Counted from the first letter of the stretch, positions 31,228-41,734 are shown. The stretch: DNA of 64,000 bases from Eledone cirrhosa (GCA_964016885.1 OZ024744.1:118859197-118923196), one strand, 5' to 3'. The notes: generated from the letters alone by a model not told the origin. Program-made: numbers and translations.

Positions 31228-34200
31228 TTAAAGTTTGTTCAAAAGAATGCTTTTGATGACAACATTCTTAGTTGACTGGGTATCCTTCAGAAACACTCTG
31301 ACATTTTCTTTTCGTTTTCCGCGGCTAAGGGCTACATAAACCAAGACGTTAGCGAAGCCCGATTGAACTGGGAATTGGCTTCACTGCAAAGGGATATCCT
31401 CACCTTCGGATAGACTAATTCTTATTCTAGGTATCGTAACGATCTCATTTCTGAAAGCAGCAGTGTTGATTCTTGCTACTATGAGATTGTCGTGCAGTTC
31501 TTCCACGATCATGCGCGTTCCATTTCAAAGCCTTGGAGGATTCAAGTTTCTCATAAGAATTATTGGCGATCCTCTTTTCAATTCCAGGTTATGTGGTGGC
31601 AGTCCTGATAGTTCAACCGAATCAAGGAATTCAGTCGGGAAATGAGTGGCATTGGCACCATCACGCATAGAATTATAGGATCGGTACTCTTTTATGGTTC
31701 CAGGGAAGCATCTGATACAGGTGGAATTGATGCTTCTCATCATTTCATTGAGAGGTACTAAGATGCAATTGTTTGAAAACACTTCAGGTGGATTGTCGAA
31801 TGAGGGGTAGATGAAATCAATACATTCTTCCATAGTTGTTGCTTGGAGAACCATTTCTTTTGGCAAAATAATTTCCTCATTTTCAGTTTTTTTATCTTAT
31901 CTTCTCCAATATCCAATAGTGACTGTGAATAGTCTCCTGCTCCTCCACCCAATCTCATGTTTGTCTTCAACTGAAATCTTTTGAAGCTTTGCCATAAGTA
32001 GGTTTTTTAATGCAGGCGCTTTCCACGTCTGCTTCATTTCCCCCTTTTCACTACCGGAAGAAGCTGACGGAAATCTCCACAGCAAATTGTCAAAATTCCA
32101 CCGAATGCCTCATTGTTGTCGCATATGTCACGCAGAGTGAGGTCAACGGCTTCGAAGCTTTCCCTCCGAATCATAGGACACTCATCCTAAACAATCAGCC
32201 TTGTATGCTGGAAGAGGTTTGCTGTCGTTGAGATTTTATCAATGTTGCACAGACCATTTTCTTTCACTACTATCGGTATTTTGAACCTAGAATGCGCTGT
32301 TCTTCCACCAGGCATCAGTGTTGTGGCAATGCCAGATGACGCAACAGCAATAGCCATGTCACCGTTTCCCATGACTTTTGAAAGAATTAAGTTAATCAGG
32401 AATGTCTTTCCTGTTCCACCTGGAGCGTCAATGAAAATCAATGCAGATGTGTTCGTCTCTAAACTGTTACAAACGAAGTCATACACGTGTTTTTGATCAC
32501 CATTCAATAGAAGCTCCGTCTCTTCTACAAATCGTCGCTGCTCTTCTCTGCTGTATTGCAATTCATGCAATAACTTCAAATTGCCAATATCCTGATTAGC
32601 AACAATATTATTTGGCCTTGACAAGTTAAAGTCACTAAGACTTTTGCCCAGGTCGTTAAGTTTGTCTTCAAAATACAGAAGACATTGATCATAATGTCTC
32701 TCGCTAATCAAAAGGTTAGAGTTTCTAGTAGCCCTTTTTTCTATTTGAAGGTAATCCTCAGACAGCGAATGCTTAAATCGAACCCATAAAGCACTGGAAT
32801 TGTCAATTTCCGTATTTGTGAGGAGCACGATGAATAGATCTCTCGTGGCTTTGGGAAGTCTTGTTCGCTCAGCATCTTCCAGAGTCTGCTGCCAATGATC
32901 ATCCAATTGAAGCAAACTTTTCTCTCTGCAGACGTCTTTCAATAATGGCAGGAGTTCTCCATCACACATTTTCAAAGAGTTGAAGGATACTGGCCCTTTG
33001 ACGTGATGCAGAAGGAGTCTTAAATAATACAGGTCACCACTTCGTGGAGAAGCAGTGTATACTCATCCCAAAACATTCGCCTCAAAACTCCCTGGATACT
33101 GCTCAACTGTTTTCCCCATCTTTTATTACTCCAACTTTGGCACATCGGCATAATACAATGATTTTGCAAACGGACCGCGATCGCAAAGATCCATGAACTC
33201 AGTCAGAGTCGTCTTAGCCATGTTATTGTTTACTTTAACAGCAGCATTGACCCGAAAGAAGATTCGATTTTCCTCAGGTAGTTGAACTTGAAGGCTAACT
33301 ACAGCCGGTTCTCTCTCATGAATTGGAAATCCAAGTACCAAGGCAACAGCTTCTGAAGGACCGATATATCTTCCTGTTAAATACTGTATTATTTCATCTT
33401 GCCTGTTCACTCCAAACATTGCCTGATCTCTGCCCTTCATGGTATATTTGATAACGTATTTGATCGATTTCATGGAAGAGCACATCTCTACGTTTAAGTG
33501 GCAGTTGAACAGTTTTAATAGTTTCATATTGTGGGAAACCACCCATTCCAAAGTTATATTTCAGCTTCCTCTTCCTTCTTGGTGTCCCTCAAATCCTCCC
33601 ATTCCCGGAGACCGTCTTCTGTACACAGGATAAGAGTCCTCTCCACACAATGTATATTCATTGAAAGGCTTAGGTTACCGCTTACTGCACGTTCCATCTT
33701 TCCAACACGGCGAATTGTTAGAGTAATTCGGACCGTGGATCATGTGCTTCAGCACCAATTCATGACCCTCTGGATCTTTGTTTGGATCTGGTATTTCGGC
33801 TTGAACAAATTTATCATATTCCTGCGGTCTGGGCTTGGAGGCTTCATTGAGCCATAGCAAATAGTGCAGATGAGGAAGACCTCGCTTTTGGTATTCGACT
33901 GTCAGCACGTAAGCTATGCACTTGCCAAATAGGCCATCTACTCCAGTTAGATACTTTCTTAACAGTTTCCGCTTCAGGTCAAATACTCTGGCAATTAAAT
34001 CTGGCCTGTCATGTGGCTTCTGATTCAGGAATAGGTTTTGCCGGATTTCAGGCCAGTTTGGATTGCATGTCATTGTGATGAAGAACGAAGGATTGCTTTA
34101 CGTCCGTATGTACATCATGGCATCCTGGCATCACTCCATCATATATCTTGGTCTACACACAATTGTGGAAGAAAGTATGATTCGCCTGCCAATATTGCGA

Positions 34201-34963
34201 AAATCATCATCATCATTCAATGCGTCAGTAAGGCCCTTGTATGTTGTAGATCGCAATGATGTTTGATTCATTCGGATGTATTGCAGTCTATCTCCTTCAA
34301 CCTTCGCAGCCATGTCAACCAAATATTGCTGAAATAAACGACTGCCTCTGAGAAGTTGGTTGAATTCATTCTCAAGGTTCATTATTCGATAGGCATAGTA
34401 GTGCATTGGCAACACCTTGTTGTTGCTCATTAACAGCTCAGGATGCCATCCGTCATTGCCAAAAGGAAAAAAATAGAACATACTGCAAACTGTCATAGGA
34501 CCGATGGGACCCTCAGATTATTTGCAATTGTCCACCTTTTTCTTTCAACACAATGTGCTGTGCTTTTGCTTGAAGTTCAGTGCTGTTTTGTATAATAACG
34601 GCAACTTCGTTTGCAGTTTATGCATTGAATCTTCTCTCATGTTCCATTGCTGGTCTCCTATCAGGCTTCAATAATAATTGAAGCTTCGGGAATATTTTTA
34701 ATTTGTTCTTTTGCCATTCGAAATGAAGCAACGTATGGGTTATATTGACTGAGTATTATTTCCAGTAATTCAATTATGTTGCGCTGAATGCCATCATTAT
34801 GGAGTATCCTGATCCTCAAATCAACACTATCCTGAGGATCCAAGAAGTAAATTTGAAGAAATTGGGACTGTTCGTTGGGATTAGGGGTTAGGGAACCGAT
34901 GTAATGATGAATTTGACCATGATTAACGATAGAAGGATTCATCCACTCCTTCTTCGGCCCCAA
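31228..34963 (-). pseudogene. Helitron RepHel protein (HUH nuclease plus PIF1-type helicase), frame-broken
   Basis: Minus-strand order: VNHGQIHHYIGSLTPN (34880-34925), SRLFQQYLVDMAAKVEGDRL (about 34290-34350), MTCNPNWPEI (34045-34073), KRGLPHLHYLLWL (HUH pair His-Leu-His at 33864-33872), then an ESS/PxS-like region. The helicase follows: APGGTGKTFLINLILS (Walker A, about 32390-32430), GIATTLMPGGRTAHSRFKIP (about 32270-32330), then NCILVPLNEMM, GLPPHNLELKRGSPIILMRN (31530-31600) and YVALSRGKRKENVRVFL before the stop at 31228. The Rep nicks and joins DNA, and the helicase unwinds it, for rolling-circle transposition. Frame changes at about 31900-32190, 33000-33130, 33560-33670 and 34500-34660 show it is dead. 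Confidence 0.88.
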
Positions 34964-35245
34964 AAGATGTCATTTGGAACAGGCTGTTGTATTATCTGAG
35001 GTTCTTCCTAAACTCGTTTGCCCTAGGTTGATCAGTACTAAATAAACTGTAAAGTTCCTGGGGTAAAGGCTGCAGATTCCCCAACCTGACTTTGCCATTC
35101 ATACAGCAAAAGTTAGCAGTTTCACCATGAAAAAGCATTGCATGACAAGACACAGATCTTATTCATCTGCCCAACGTCAGCAGAGAGGTCACGTCGTTGA
35201 ACTGTCCTTGCTCTATCCCTAATGGTTTGTTGGCAAAGACATTCA

Positions 35246-35870
35246 GTTCTCCGACCATCCAATTCATGATCTCCTGCTTCTGTCCCTTTCCCTCTGTTCC
35301 GCCAGACGGTCAGTTCTCCGACCATCCAATTCATGATCTCCTGCTTCTGTCTCTTTCCCTCTGTTCTGCCAGACGGTCAGTTCTCCGACCATCCAATTCA
35401 TGATCTCCTGTTTCTGTCCCTTTCCCTCTGTTCCGCCAGACGGTCAGTTCTCCGACCATCCAATTCATGATCTCCTGCTTCTGTCTCTTTCTCTCTGTTC
35501 TGCCAGACGGTCAGCTCCCCGACCATCCAATTCATGATCTCCTGCCACTGTCCCTTTCCCTCTGTTCTGCCAGACGGTCAGTTCTCCGACCATCCAATTC
35601 ATGATCTCTTCTGCCACTGTCTCTTTCCCTCTGTTCCGCCAGACGGTCAGCTCTCCGACCATCCAATTCATGATCTCCTGCTTCTGTCTCTTTCCCTCTG
35701 TTCCGCCAGACGGTCAGCTCTCCGACCATCCAATTCATGATCTCCTGCTTCTGTCTCTTTCCCTCTGTTCCGCCAGACGGTCAGCTCTCCGACCATCCAA
35801 TTCATGATCTCTTCTGCCACTGTCTCTTTCCCTCTGTTCCGCCAGACGGTCAGCTCTCCGACCATTTGAT
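35246..35870. repeat. 67-bp tandem array in the Helitron N-terminal coding region
   Basis: About nine copies starting at 35246, 35313, 35380 and so on: TTCTCCGACCATCCAATTCA, TGATCTCCTGCTTCTGTCCC and TTTCCCTCTGTTCCGCCAGA. Two units are 69 bp. On the minus strand each unit carries RLAEQRERDRSRRS, the Arg/Gln/Glu-rich repeat typical of Helitron protein N-termini, but 67 is not a multiple of three, so successive units change frame. The array therefore arose from, and destroys, that coding region. Confidence 0.88.
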
Positions 35871-35879
35871 GCTTCTGTC

Positions 35880-36387
35880 TCTTTCCCTCTATTTTTTAAG
35901 TCATTTTCACTGAAGAATATTTTTTAAATATGCCAAGAAATATTTTTTCCATCGTATTCACTCGAAAATAATTTTTTTTAAATGAAGATATTGTCTATGT
36001 AAATAAAGCTTTTTGTGAAATCAAATTCACTTTAAAATATTTCTAAATAATTGAAATATTCTTTTTAACAAAAGCAAAAATATAAACACCTACTGTTTAA
36101 CACCAACTGGTATTTTTCAGTCATATTCACTTAATGCTTTTCTGTTAAGTAAAATATCATGTTTAAAGAAAGCTCAAATATAGATACTTGAAGTACAAAC
36201 AACTTGTAATTTTGAAATCATATTCACTGAGAAATCACTGAAAAATCTTTTTTTAATAATTATTAAAAATATTTCTCGAATGATGAAAATAGTTTGTCGA
36301 TTTACGTCAAACTTGTTTTATCTCCATTTAAGGAGTGTTACTTACAAGGCTATTTCTCCATTATGCACCATTTTGGCTATTTACGAA
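35880..36387. other. AT-rich non-coding DNA, probably Helitron 5' flank
   Basis: Loose repeats of TATTCACTxxAAAATATTTTT occur. At 36298 the block CGATTTACGTCAAACTTG and, at about 36358, CCATTATGCACCATTTTGGC also appear near 30880-30960 and 37187-37290, in Helitron surroundings. No gene seen. Confidence 0.45.
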
Positions 36388-36389
36388 GG

Positions 36390-36511
36390 TATCCTACACA
36401 AACACACACACACACACACACACAAACAAATATATATAAGTCTCTAACTTAAGTACTGTTATACACACACACACACAAATAAAAATATATATGTCTCTAA
36501 CTTAAGTACTG

Positions 36512-36590
<79 letters not shown>

Positions 36591-36700
36591 AATATATATA
36601 TATATGTCCCTAACTTAAGTACTGTTACACGCACACACACACACACGTCTCTAAGTACGTAAACACATGCACTGGCACACATACACATACAGATACACAC
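36390..36700. repeat. (CA)n microsatellite cluster
   Basis: Several (CA)n runs, the longest about 37 CA steps at 36513-36588, separated by a repeated spacer (GTCTCTAACTTAAGTACTGT), which occurs three times. Confidence 0.92.
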
Positions 36701-36782
36701 GGTGGCAGTAGAACTGTGAAAAGAGAGAAAGAAATAACGTTATGGATAGGGGTAGAGTTAAAATAAATAAAAGTTAAGGGTG

Positions 36783-37016
36783 CTGTCTCTTTCCCTATCT
36801 CTCATCTCTTTATTCTCTCTCTTTCTATCTATCACCCCCTCTCTCTTTCCCTCTATCTATCACTCCCTCTCTCTTTCTCTCTATCACTCCCTCTCTCTTT
36901 CTCTCTATCACCCCCTCTCTCTTTCTCTCTATCACCCCCTCTCTCTCTTACTCTCTCTCACCCTCACTCTCTCTTTCTCTCTTACCCTCTCTCACCCCTC
37001 TCTGTCTCTCTTACCT
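36783..37016. repeat. Polypyrimidine tract, about 230 bp
   Basis: Nearly all C/T on the plus strand, with a unit like CACTCCCTCTCTCTTTCTCT repeating at about 31 bp. All frames are open because of composition only. Confidence 0.88.
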
Positions 37017-37060
37017 ACAGAATGGACAGCCAAAAAACAAACGGATTATTTCTTTCGATA

Positions 37061-37365
37061 TCTATATATAAAACTAAGGATGTCTGTGTGTGAGTTTGAA
37101 TCCCTAAAACTCGTTCATTATAAAATAAGATAAATTGAATTTAGATGAATTCCTTGCTATTTTTGGAAAATTGGAAATATTGTCCATGTGCGATTTACGC
37201 CAAACTTGTTTAATTCAGAGTGTTTTCTCATGCAATGCTTTGGCTATTTACAAAGTTTTGCAGGGTGATGATAATTTAGAGGTATTTTCCCAGTATGCAC
37301 TGTTGTGGAACCCGAGGTCAGATTTTCGCGAAACTTGTTTAATTCAGTTTACTCAGCTGTAGAAA
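37061..37365 (+). mobile_element. Helitron 5' end fragment
   Basis: A|TCTATATATAAAACTAAGG, followed by a TGTGTGTG word and CCCTAAAACTCG, matches the 5' end at 6579 (which has CCCTAAAACTCG at about 6619). No matching CTAG 3' end was found, so it is truncated near 37365. Confidence 0.65.
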
Positions 37366-37392
37366 TGAGATGATAGGACTGGGGTCCCTATC

Positions 37393-37556
37393 ATTCCACT
37401 GCAAAGTGGTTGTAGAGGTGCCACGGAAAGAAAGCACCCAGCACTCACTGTAAATGAGGTTGGTATTAGGAAGGGCATCCAGCTGTAGAAATCAAGCCAG
37501 AATCAGTTCCTGTCCCACCCTTGCAAGCAGGGAAAAAGCAGACGTAAAATGATGAT
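37393..37556 (+). repeat. Chimeric dispersed repeat: 48-bp-type module joined to LINE 3' tail
   Basis: AAAGTGGTTGTAGAGGTGCC, GCACCCAGCACTCACTGTAA and AGGAAGGGCATCCAGCTGTA form the module also seen in LINE UTRs. The end, TCCCACCCTTGCAAGCAGGG plus AAAAAGCAGACGTAAAATGATGAT, is the 3' end of the LINE at 17806-21253. Confidence 0.72.
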
Positions 37557-37639
37557 TTCAGAGGCAACTTGCTTTCAAAGTATTTACGTCTATCACCACC
37601 ACCACTACAGCCATTACTATCACCATCACTACTACTAGC

Positions 37640-38645
37640 TCAGTGCCAGAAGTCATGGTCCTGTGTGAGGTGTAATTGAGCAAAGTCAGCCCTTATCACC
37701 TCATTCCCGGTCTTAGGCCTGCCTACTCCACGGCTACCATCAACTTTGAGCACTCTGCACCGTATTATACAGCTGTCATCCTTCATATACATCACATCTC
37801 CATACCAACGCAATATTCTCTCCTGTACACAGAATCTGATCCCTCTCTTGCCTAGTTTCTCTCACAGTTTGTTTATGTTCTGCTGTTCACGTATATTGCT
37901 ATTACACATCCATCGAAGCATGGAGGCTTCATTTCTTTCCAATTTTCTCAGGTCCTCAGCACACAGCACCCAGGTCTCACTGCTGTGCAACATTGTTGTT
38001 CGTATACATGCATCATACAGTCTGCCTTTTATTTTAAGGAAGACATTTTGTAGTTAGCAGTGGTAGTAGATCCCTGAACTTTCTCCAGCCCGATCTCACT
38101 CTGGTTACAGTGTTTTCGGAACACCCTCCCCACTACTGATTTGGTCACCCAGGTAACAGAAGCTATCTACCACTTCTATAGAGCCCTCTGGGCATTTGTA
38201 GGAGATTGTATCTTAAGAGCTCTTGCTACTTATTGCTCCTGTGCACCGGCCACATTTAAAACCTATGTTCTGTATTAGTCTGCCTGAGATCCCACTACAT
38301 CTCTTGTGTACCTAAAGCTTGAATTTGGGACATAGGATGGAATTTCTACCTACTTCTCTGCACACTGAGCAGGGCCATTTCCCTGAGGAGATCTGGCCCT
38401 GTTATCCTTTCTATTTACCAGAACTTTAGTCTTTGCAAAGTTGACTTCAAGACCTTTTGATTCCAGGCTGTGCTTCCAGATTTGGAATTTCAGCTATAAG
38501 GGTTAGGTCATCTGCATACAGGAGTTTCCTTGAGCAGCCAGACTTAAAATCCTCCATTATTGCCTGCAGGACAATAATATACTGGAGAGGGCTTAGAACT
38601 GAGCCCTAACTGACACTAACCTGCACGCTAAATCTTCTCTTCAAG
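37640..38645 (-). pseudogene. RTE-like LINE fragment, RT end, PHD-like finger and tail
   Basis: Minus-strand homology to 7400-8450: the GRPRT-type tail near 37700, GNIN-like middle, the LHSSETWVLCAED-type block at about 37945-37990, the finger cysteines near 38210-38380, and the end of the RT palm near 38600. Multiple small indels and stops. It ends at about 38645 inside the sequence that follows the HQGS box. Confidence 0.78.
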
Positions 38646-38849
38646 CTGACGATATAAAAATATAGACCAATCTCAAGAGCAGATCGATAATCGAGTTGGA
38701 TCCATAACTTCTATGAGTGACCAATCCTCTGTGAAACACATGTAACACGTCCAGACAATACAAATCTAAATGCATGTAAACGAAACTTCATTGTTCTTAT
38801 TAATATATATATTCTGCCTCTGCTTTTAGTGTGGAATAAGGTTAAAAGT
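38646..38849. other. Intron DNA, nothing recognised
   Basis: AT-rich stretch between two LINE fragments; no motif identified. Confidence 0.4.
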
Positions 38850-39105
38850 TTTGAAGGTCACCAGGAACCTCTACTTGTCACTGTCAAGAGGAGGAAACTG
38901 GTGTGGTTTGGCCATGTCGCACGATATGACACCCTGTGCAAGGTACCATTGAAAGTGGAGGCGACCCCATTGCAAAACCTGGTTGGACAATGTTAAAGAA
39001 TGGACACATGATGACACCAGATTTGTTGACAGATTATTTTGAGTGTGGGCTGCTTCTACAGTAGGATCCCCTCCGACAACTACAGAAGTCAAGAGGCTGG
39101 GGATG
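38850..39105 (+). pseudogene. C-terminal end of a second LINE lineage
   Basis: In shifting plus-strand frames: KRRKLVWFGHVARYD, then CKTWLDNVKEWTHDDTR and AASTVGSPPTTTEVKRLG. The 'RRKLxWFGHVxRxD...NWxDNxKEWT' order is a known LINE ORF2 tail of the RTE/CR1-like kind, distinct from the RRLRWYGHV family elsewhere in this window. Frame breaks present. Confidence 0.65.
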
Positions 39106-39280
39106 ATATATATATATATGTAAGGGTTGAACCTCCTGACCCCTTGTTCATGTTAGCAACTGTAAAACAAACAAACTGTAATGGAATATTCAACTGTAGT
39201 CACAATGATGATGATATATAAGTACTCTATATTGTTTTATTTCCTTCTCCACTTGATAATGTTTTATGTATTGTTGACAG

Positions 39281-39469
39281 GTAACCACTGCAGTTCCTGA
39301 ATTAGATCATATTTTGAAAGGTCATTATTTGATCAACAAAACGGTACTTTGGTGTATGACTGTTTCTTTGCCTGCTGTCTACATAGAAATTCCAAAACCT
39401 ACTGATCTGAGGACACAGCCAAGTTCTTACGCACTTGCTTCAAGTTCCATACAAGATCTTCTTTTGAAG
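39281..39469 (+). CDS. MEAK7: MEAK7/TLDC1-like TLDc protein, exon 5 (start of TLDc region)
   Basis: Acceptor TTGTTGACAG|G at 39280, donor AAG|GTAAGT at 39470. Phase 0 at both ends, 63 codons: VTTAVPELDHILKGHYLINK, TVLWCMTVSLPAVYIEIPKP and SSYALASSSIQDLLLK. It leads directly into the TLDc signature in exon 6. In TLDc proteins a hydrophobic, Leu-rich approach of about this length (...LLLxxLP) precedes the W-x-LLYSS strand. No stops, perfect consensus donor. Flanking DNA on both sides is LINE remnants, none of which share this frame, which supports a host exon. Confidence 0.68.
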
Positions 39470-39539
39470 GTAAGTATCAACTGTAATAATGATGATTGCA
39501 ATGACATTTCACTAAAATACCAACGAGGCCAACTGCCAC

Positions 39540-39830
39540 CCCACCATTAACCTCAATGGCACACCTCCTCCCATATAATGTCATACTCACCCTTGTTGGA
39601 ATCAAATTTGACCAACAGCTGACCTATAGATAATACCGTGTGTCCTGACATGCAAGGGTGTCCTGAGGAACAAGCTACTACACCACTTGGCAGGCTCATC
39701 AGGGGTGCTGACATATCCACTTTACGTACCAGTGCTCTAACCTTGGTGTACTGTGCTTCAGAGATATGCTTCCTGTGTATGGTGCAGTAGCTCCCATACT
39801 ATGAAGCTAGATACATCCCTGAATAATACC
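39540..39830 (+). pseudogene. Jockey-like LINE RT C-terminal fragment, left part
   Basis: Broken plus-strand frames give TFDRQLTYR-type, LLHHLAGSSGVLT, STLRTSALTLVYCASE and HTMKLDTSLNNTL. This is the thumb and connection region of jockey-type LINEs (AGSSWGADxxTLRTSALALVYS, then LNxTLRIxTG). It is interrupted at TTAA by the piggyBac at 39835 and resumes at 40870. Confidence 0.72.
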
Positions 39831-40869
39831 TTAACCCTTTAGCATTTGCATTAATTTTCAAACGTCATGCTTATCTGTTTGCCAGTTAATCATACTCAAG
39901 AGGGTTATCAATTTTATTTGTAATTTTCTTAATTTTCTATGTGCAGGCTTGAAATTTTGTCAGTAGATGTTTAAATATCAATAATTTACAATTATATAAT
40001 TTTAACTAATTTTTTTTGGTTAAATTTGACTTTTATGGGCAGGTGAAATTAATTAATAGGGGCATTTGAAGTATCAACCAGGTACAAATACTGGTTTAAT
40101 TTTAAACACGTTGTTTTCGGCATAATACTTGATATATAAGGATCACTAAACCTTATACCAGTGTTCCAGTAATTCCACAGTCTTGGAAATTGTTTTATAC
40201 CATACTTAATATTTACGGTAAAAAATGCTTGCATTTCCGCAGCATCTGTCGGTCGCCAAAACAGATCGGGTTTTCCTCGATTTGAAATCTGTTGTTGGGC
40301 ATATCGATTAGTCTCTTCTGCCACAACTTCAAATGTGGTAAAAAGAAATAATCCAGTGCTTTAGCATCGGGAGCTAATGTGTGTTGTGGACCAGTATTTT
40401 GAATAAAATCGGGAACATATATTAGTGTGGTATTTTTCAACCACGATGCTGTAATATTTTCAATGGCGCCTTGGAGTCTCCTTCGATTTCACTTTCAAAA
40501 CAACAATCACCGTCGGACGAAATTTCAGAAATATAAACATCAGATTCATTTTAAGATAAATCACTAATATTATCGTTTGTTTCTTGTTTATTCTGAATGT
40601 TGTTATGTATAAAACCTTCAAAGTCGGTATCACTACTTTCATAAGCCATGTTGATACAAAAAAAAATTTGTTGCACTTTCAAAGTTAAAAAAACACTTGT
40701 TGTTTTAAGTTGTTCCACTATATTAAGTGTTAATTTTCACGGTAAGAGCCTAATCTCGCAGCAGTCTCGAATTGACGAGATTTTGATGATGGTTTGTTTA
40801 TTTTTAGAACAATTTTTTAGTGTGTGTGTTTTCGGGCGATTTCGAGCGGTTTGAACACTATAGGGTTCA
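39831..40869 (-). mobile_element. piggyBac element with transposase remnant
   Basis: Left border TTAA-CCCTTTAGCATTTGCATT (39831). Right border GGTTTGAACACTATAGGG then TTCA (40866-40869), a decayed TTAA. The ends and the subterminal block TTTTCACGGTAAGAGCC match the MITEs at 4053 and 25332. At about 1.03 kb it is an internally deleted copy. It sits inside the jockey-like LINE. Confidence 0.85.
40065..40649 (-). pseudogene. piggyBac transposase, N-terminal third
   Basis: Start ATG at 40649-40647: MAYESSDTDFEGFI, an acidic N-terminus usual in this family. Across frame breaks it continues with NTGPQHTLAPDAKALDYFF, LIDMPNNRFQIEE (from a shifted frame), EETNRYAQQQISN and AFFTVNIKYGIKQFPRLWNY, up to MPKTTCLKLNQYLYLVD (about 40070). 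This is the start of the DDE_Tnp_1_7 domain (TNxYA, then WN, then IxxxMxxxxFxxIxxxLHF). The Asp-rich catalytic core downstream is deleted, so no activity is expected. Confidence 0.85.
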
Positions 40870-41040
40870 GGCTCATTACTGGATGACTCTATCCAACACC
40901 AATTGAGTATCTACCTGTGCTCTCAGGCTCCTCTTCATAGAGAACATCACATACACAAGTTGGTAACCAAGGCCTCAATATACCCAAGTCATCCGTCTGT
41001 CTACCACCCACAGAGATGTATATTTCAGCCTAAGTTTCAA
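40870..41040 (+). pseudogene. Jockey-like LINE RT C-terminal fragment, right part
   Basis: Resumes LITGWLYPTPIEYLPVLSG, the block that follows LNxTLR in jockey LINEs, then REHHIHKLVTKASIYPSHPS. It rejoins the left part if the piggyBac is removed. At about 41040 it gives way to a minus-strand LINE fragment. Confidence 0.7.
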
Positions 41041-41290
41041 AAGACAAATCCTCTCTCCAAATGGGATCCAGTCCACAATTTATTCTGACAGCCAGGGGCT
41101 TGTGAGTATCCCCACTCCCACCTGTGCAGTCATATTTGGCACTACACCTGAATAGTGGAGTTTCCATCCTCCATCGAAATCCAGAGCCATGGAACTTTGT
41201 TGAGGAAACCCCAACTATATCTGGTAACATCTGTGGTCCTACATTAGTTTCTGCTTCTTTCCTGTAAGGGTTTTAATGTTCCAGATACCA
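41040..41290 (-). pseudogene. LINE endonuclease 5' part (third lineage), minus strand
   Basis: Minus-strand frames read GIWNIKTLTGK, LPDIVGVSSTK, LDFDGGWKLHYSGV, TAQVGVGILTSP and VDWIPFGER. This is the start of an APE-type LINE endonuclease (WNVxTLTGKE...LDIVGVSSTK...GWKLFYSG...AQAGVG). Two frameshifts. It is a different family from the one at 18148. Confidence 0.75.
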
Positions 41291-41323
41291 ATTGTTAATG
41301 TTTATTTCCTTCTAGACCCTCTT

Positions 41324-41660
41324 TGAGACACATGAGCCAGCCAAAGTACTCCAATGACCACGGTCAGTTACATCTGTCTTGAGACACATGAGCCAGCCAA
41401 AGTACTCCAATGACCGCGGTCAGTTACATCTGTCTTGAGACACATGAGCCAGCCAAAGTACTCCAATGACCATGGTCAGTTACATCTATGTCTTGAGACA
41501 CATGAGCCACCCAAAGTACTCCAATGACCACAGTCAGTTACATCTATGTCTTGAGACACATGAGCCAGCCAAAGTGCTCCAATGACCACGGTCAGTTACA
41601 TCTATGTCTTGAGACACATGAGCCAGCCAAAGAGCTCCAATGACCACGGTCAGTTGTATC
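41324..41660. repeat. 56-58-bp tandem array
   Basis: Six copies of TGAGACACATGAGCCAGCCA, AAGTACTCCAATGACCACGG and TCAGTTACATC, starting at 41324 and 41380 and so on. Adjoins the large satellite on its left. Confidence 0.9.
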
Positions 41661-41734
41661 ATCTCCCTCTGAAAATCTTTCCATTATTAGTTACTTCATT
41701 CATGAAATCTCAGTTCTGTTGTGGTGAAGTTGAT

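Larger units (their letters stand above)
30433..36388 (-). mobile_element. Autonomous-type Helitron, decayed, minus strand
   Basis: The 3' end on the minus strand is GACCCAACGGGTCGCGGGG followed by TGGTCTAG|T (CTAG at 30433-30436): a GC-rich hairpin just before CTAG with T next, as Helitrons require. The coding region (31228 to about 35870) has Rep and helicase. The 5' end (TC...) was not located and the right border is a guess at the CA tract. Intron 4. Confidence 0.75.

Noticed and set aside
36780..37133. 117-residue Leu/Ser-rich frame resembling a membrane protein
   Set aside because: Caused by the polypyrimidine tract; the repeats of SLSLYHSL reflect CTCT repeats.
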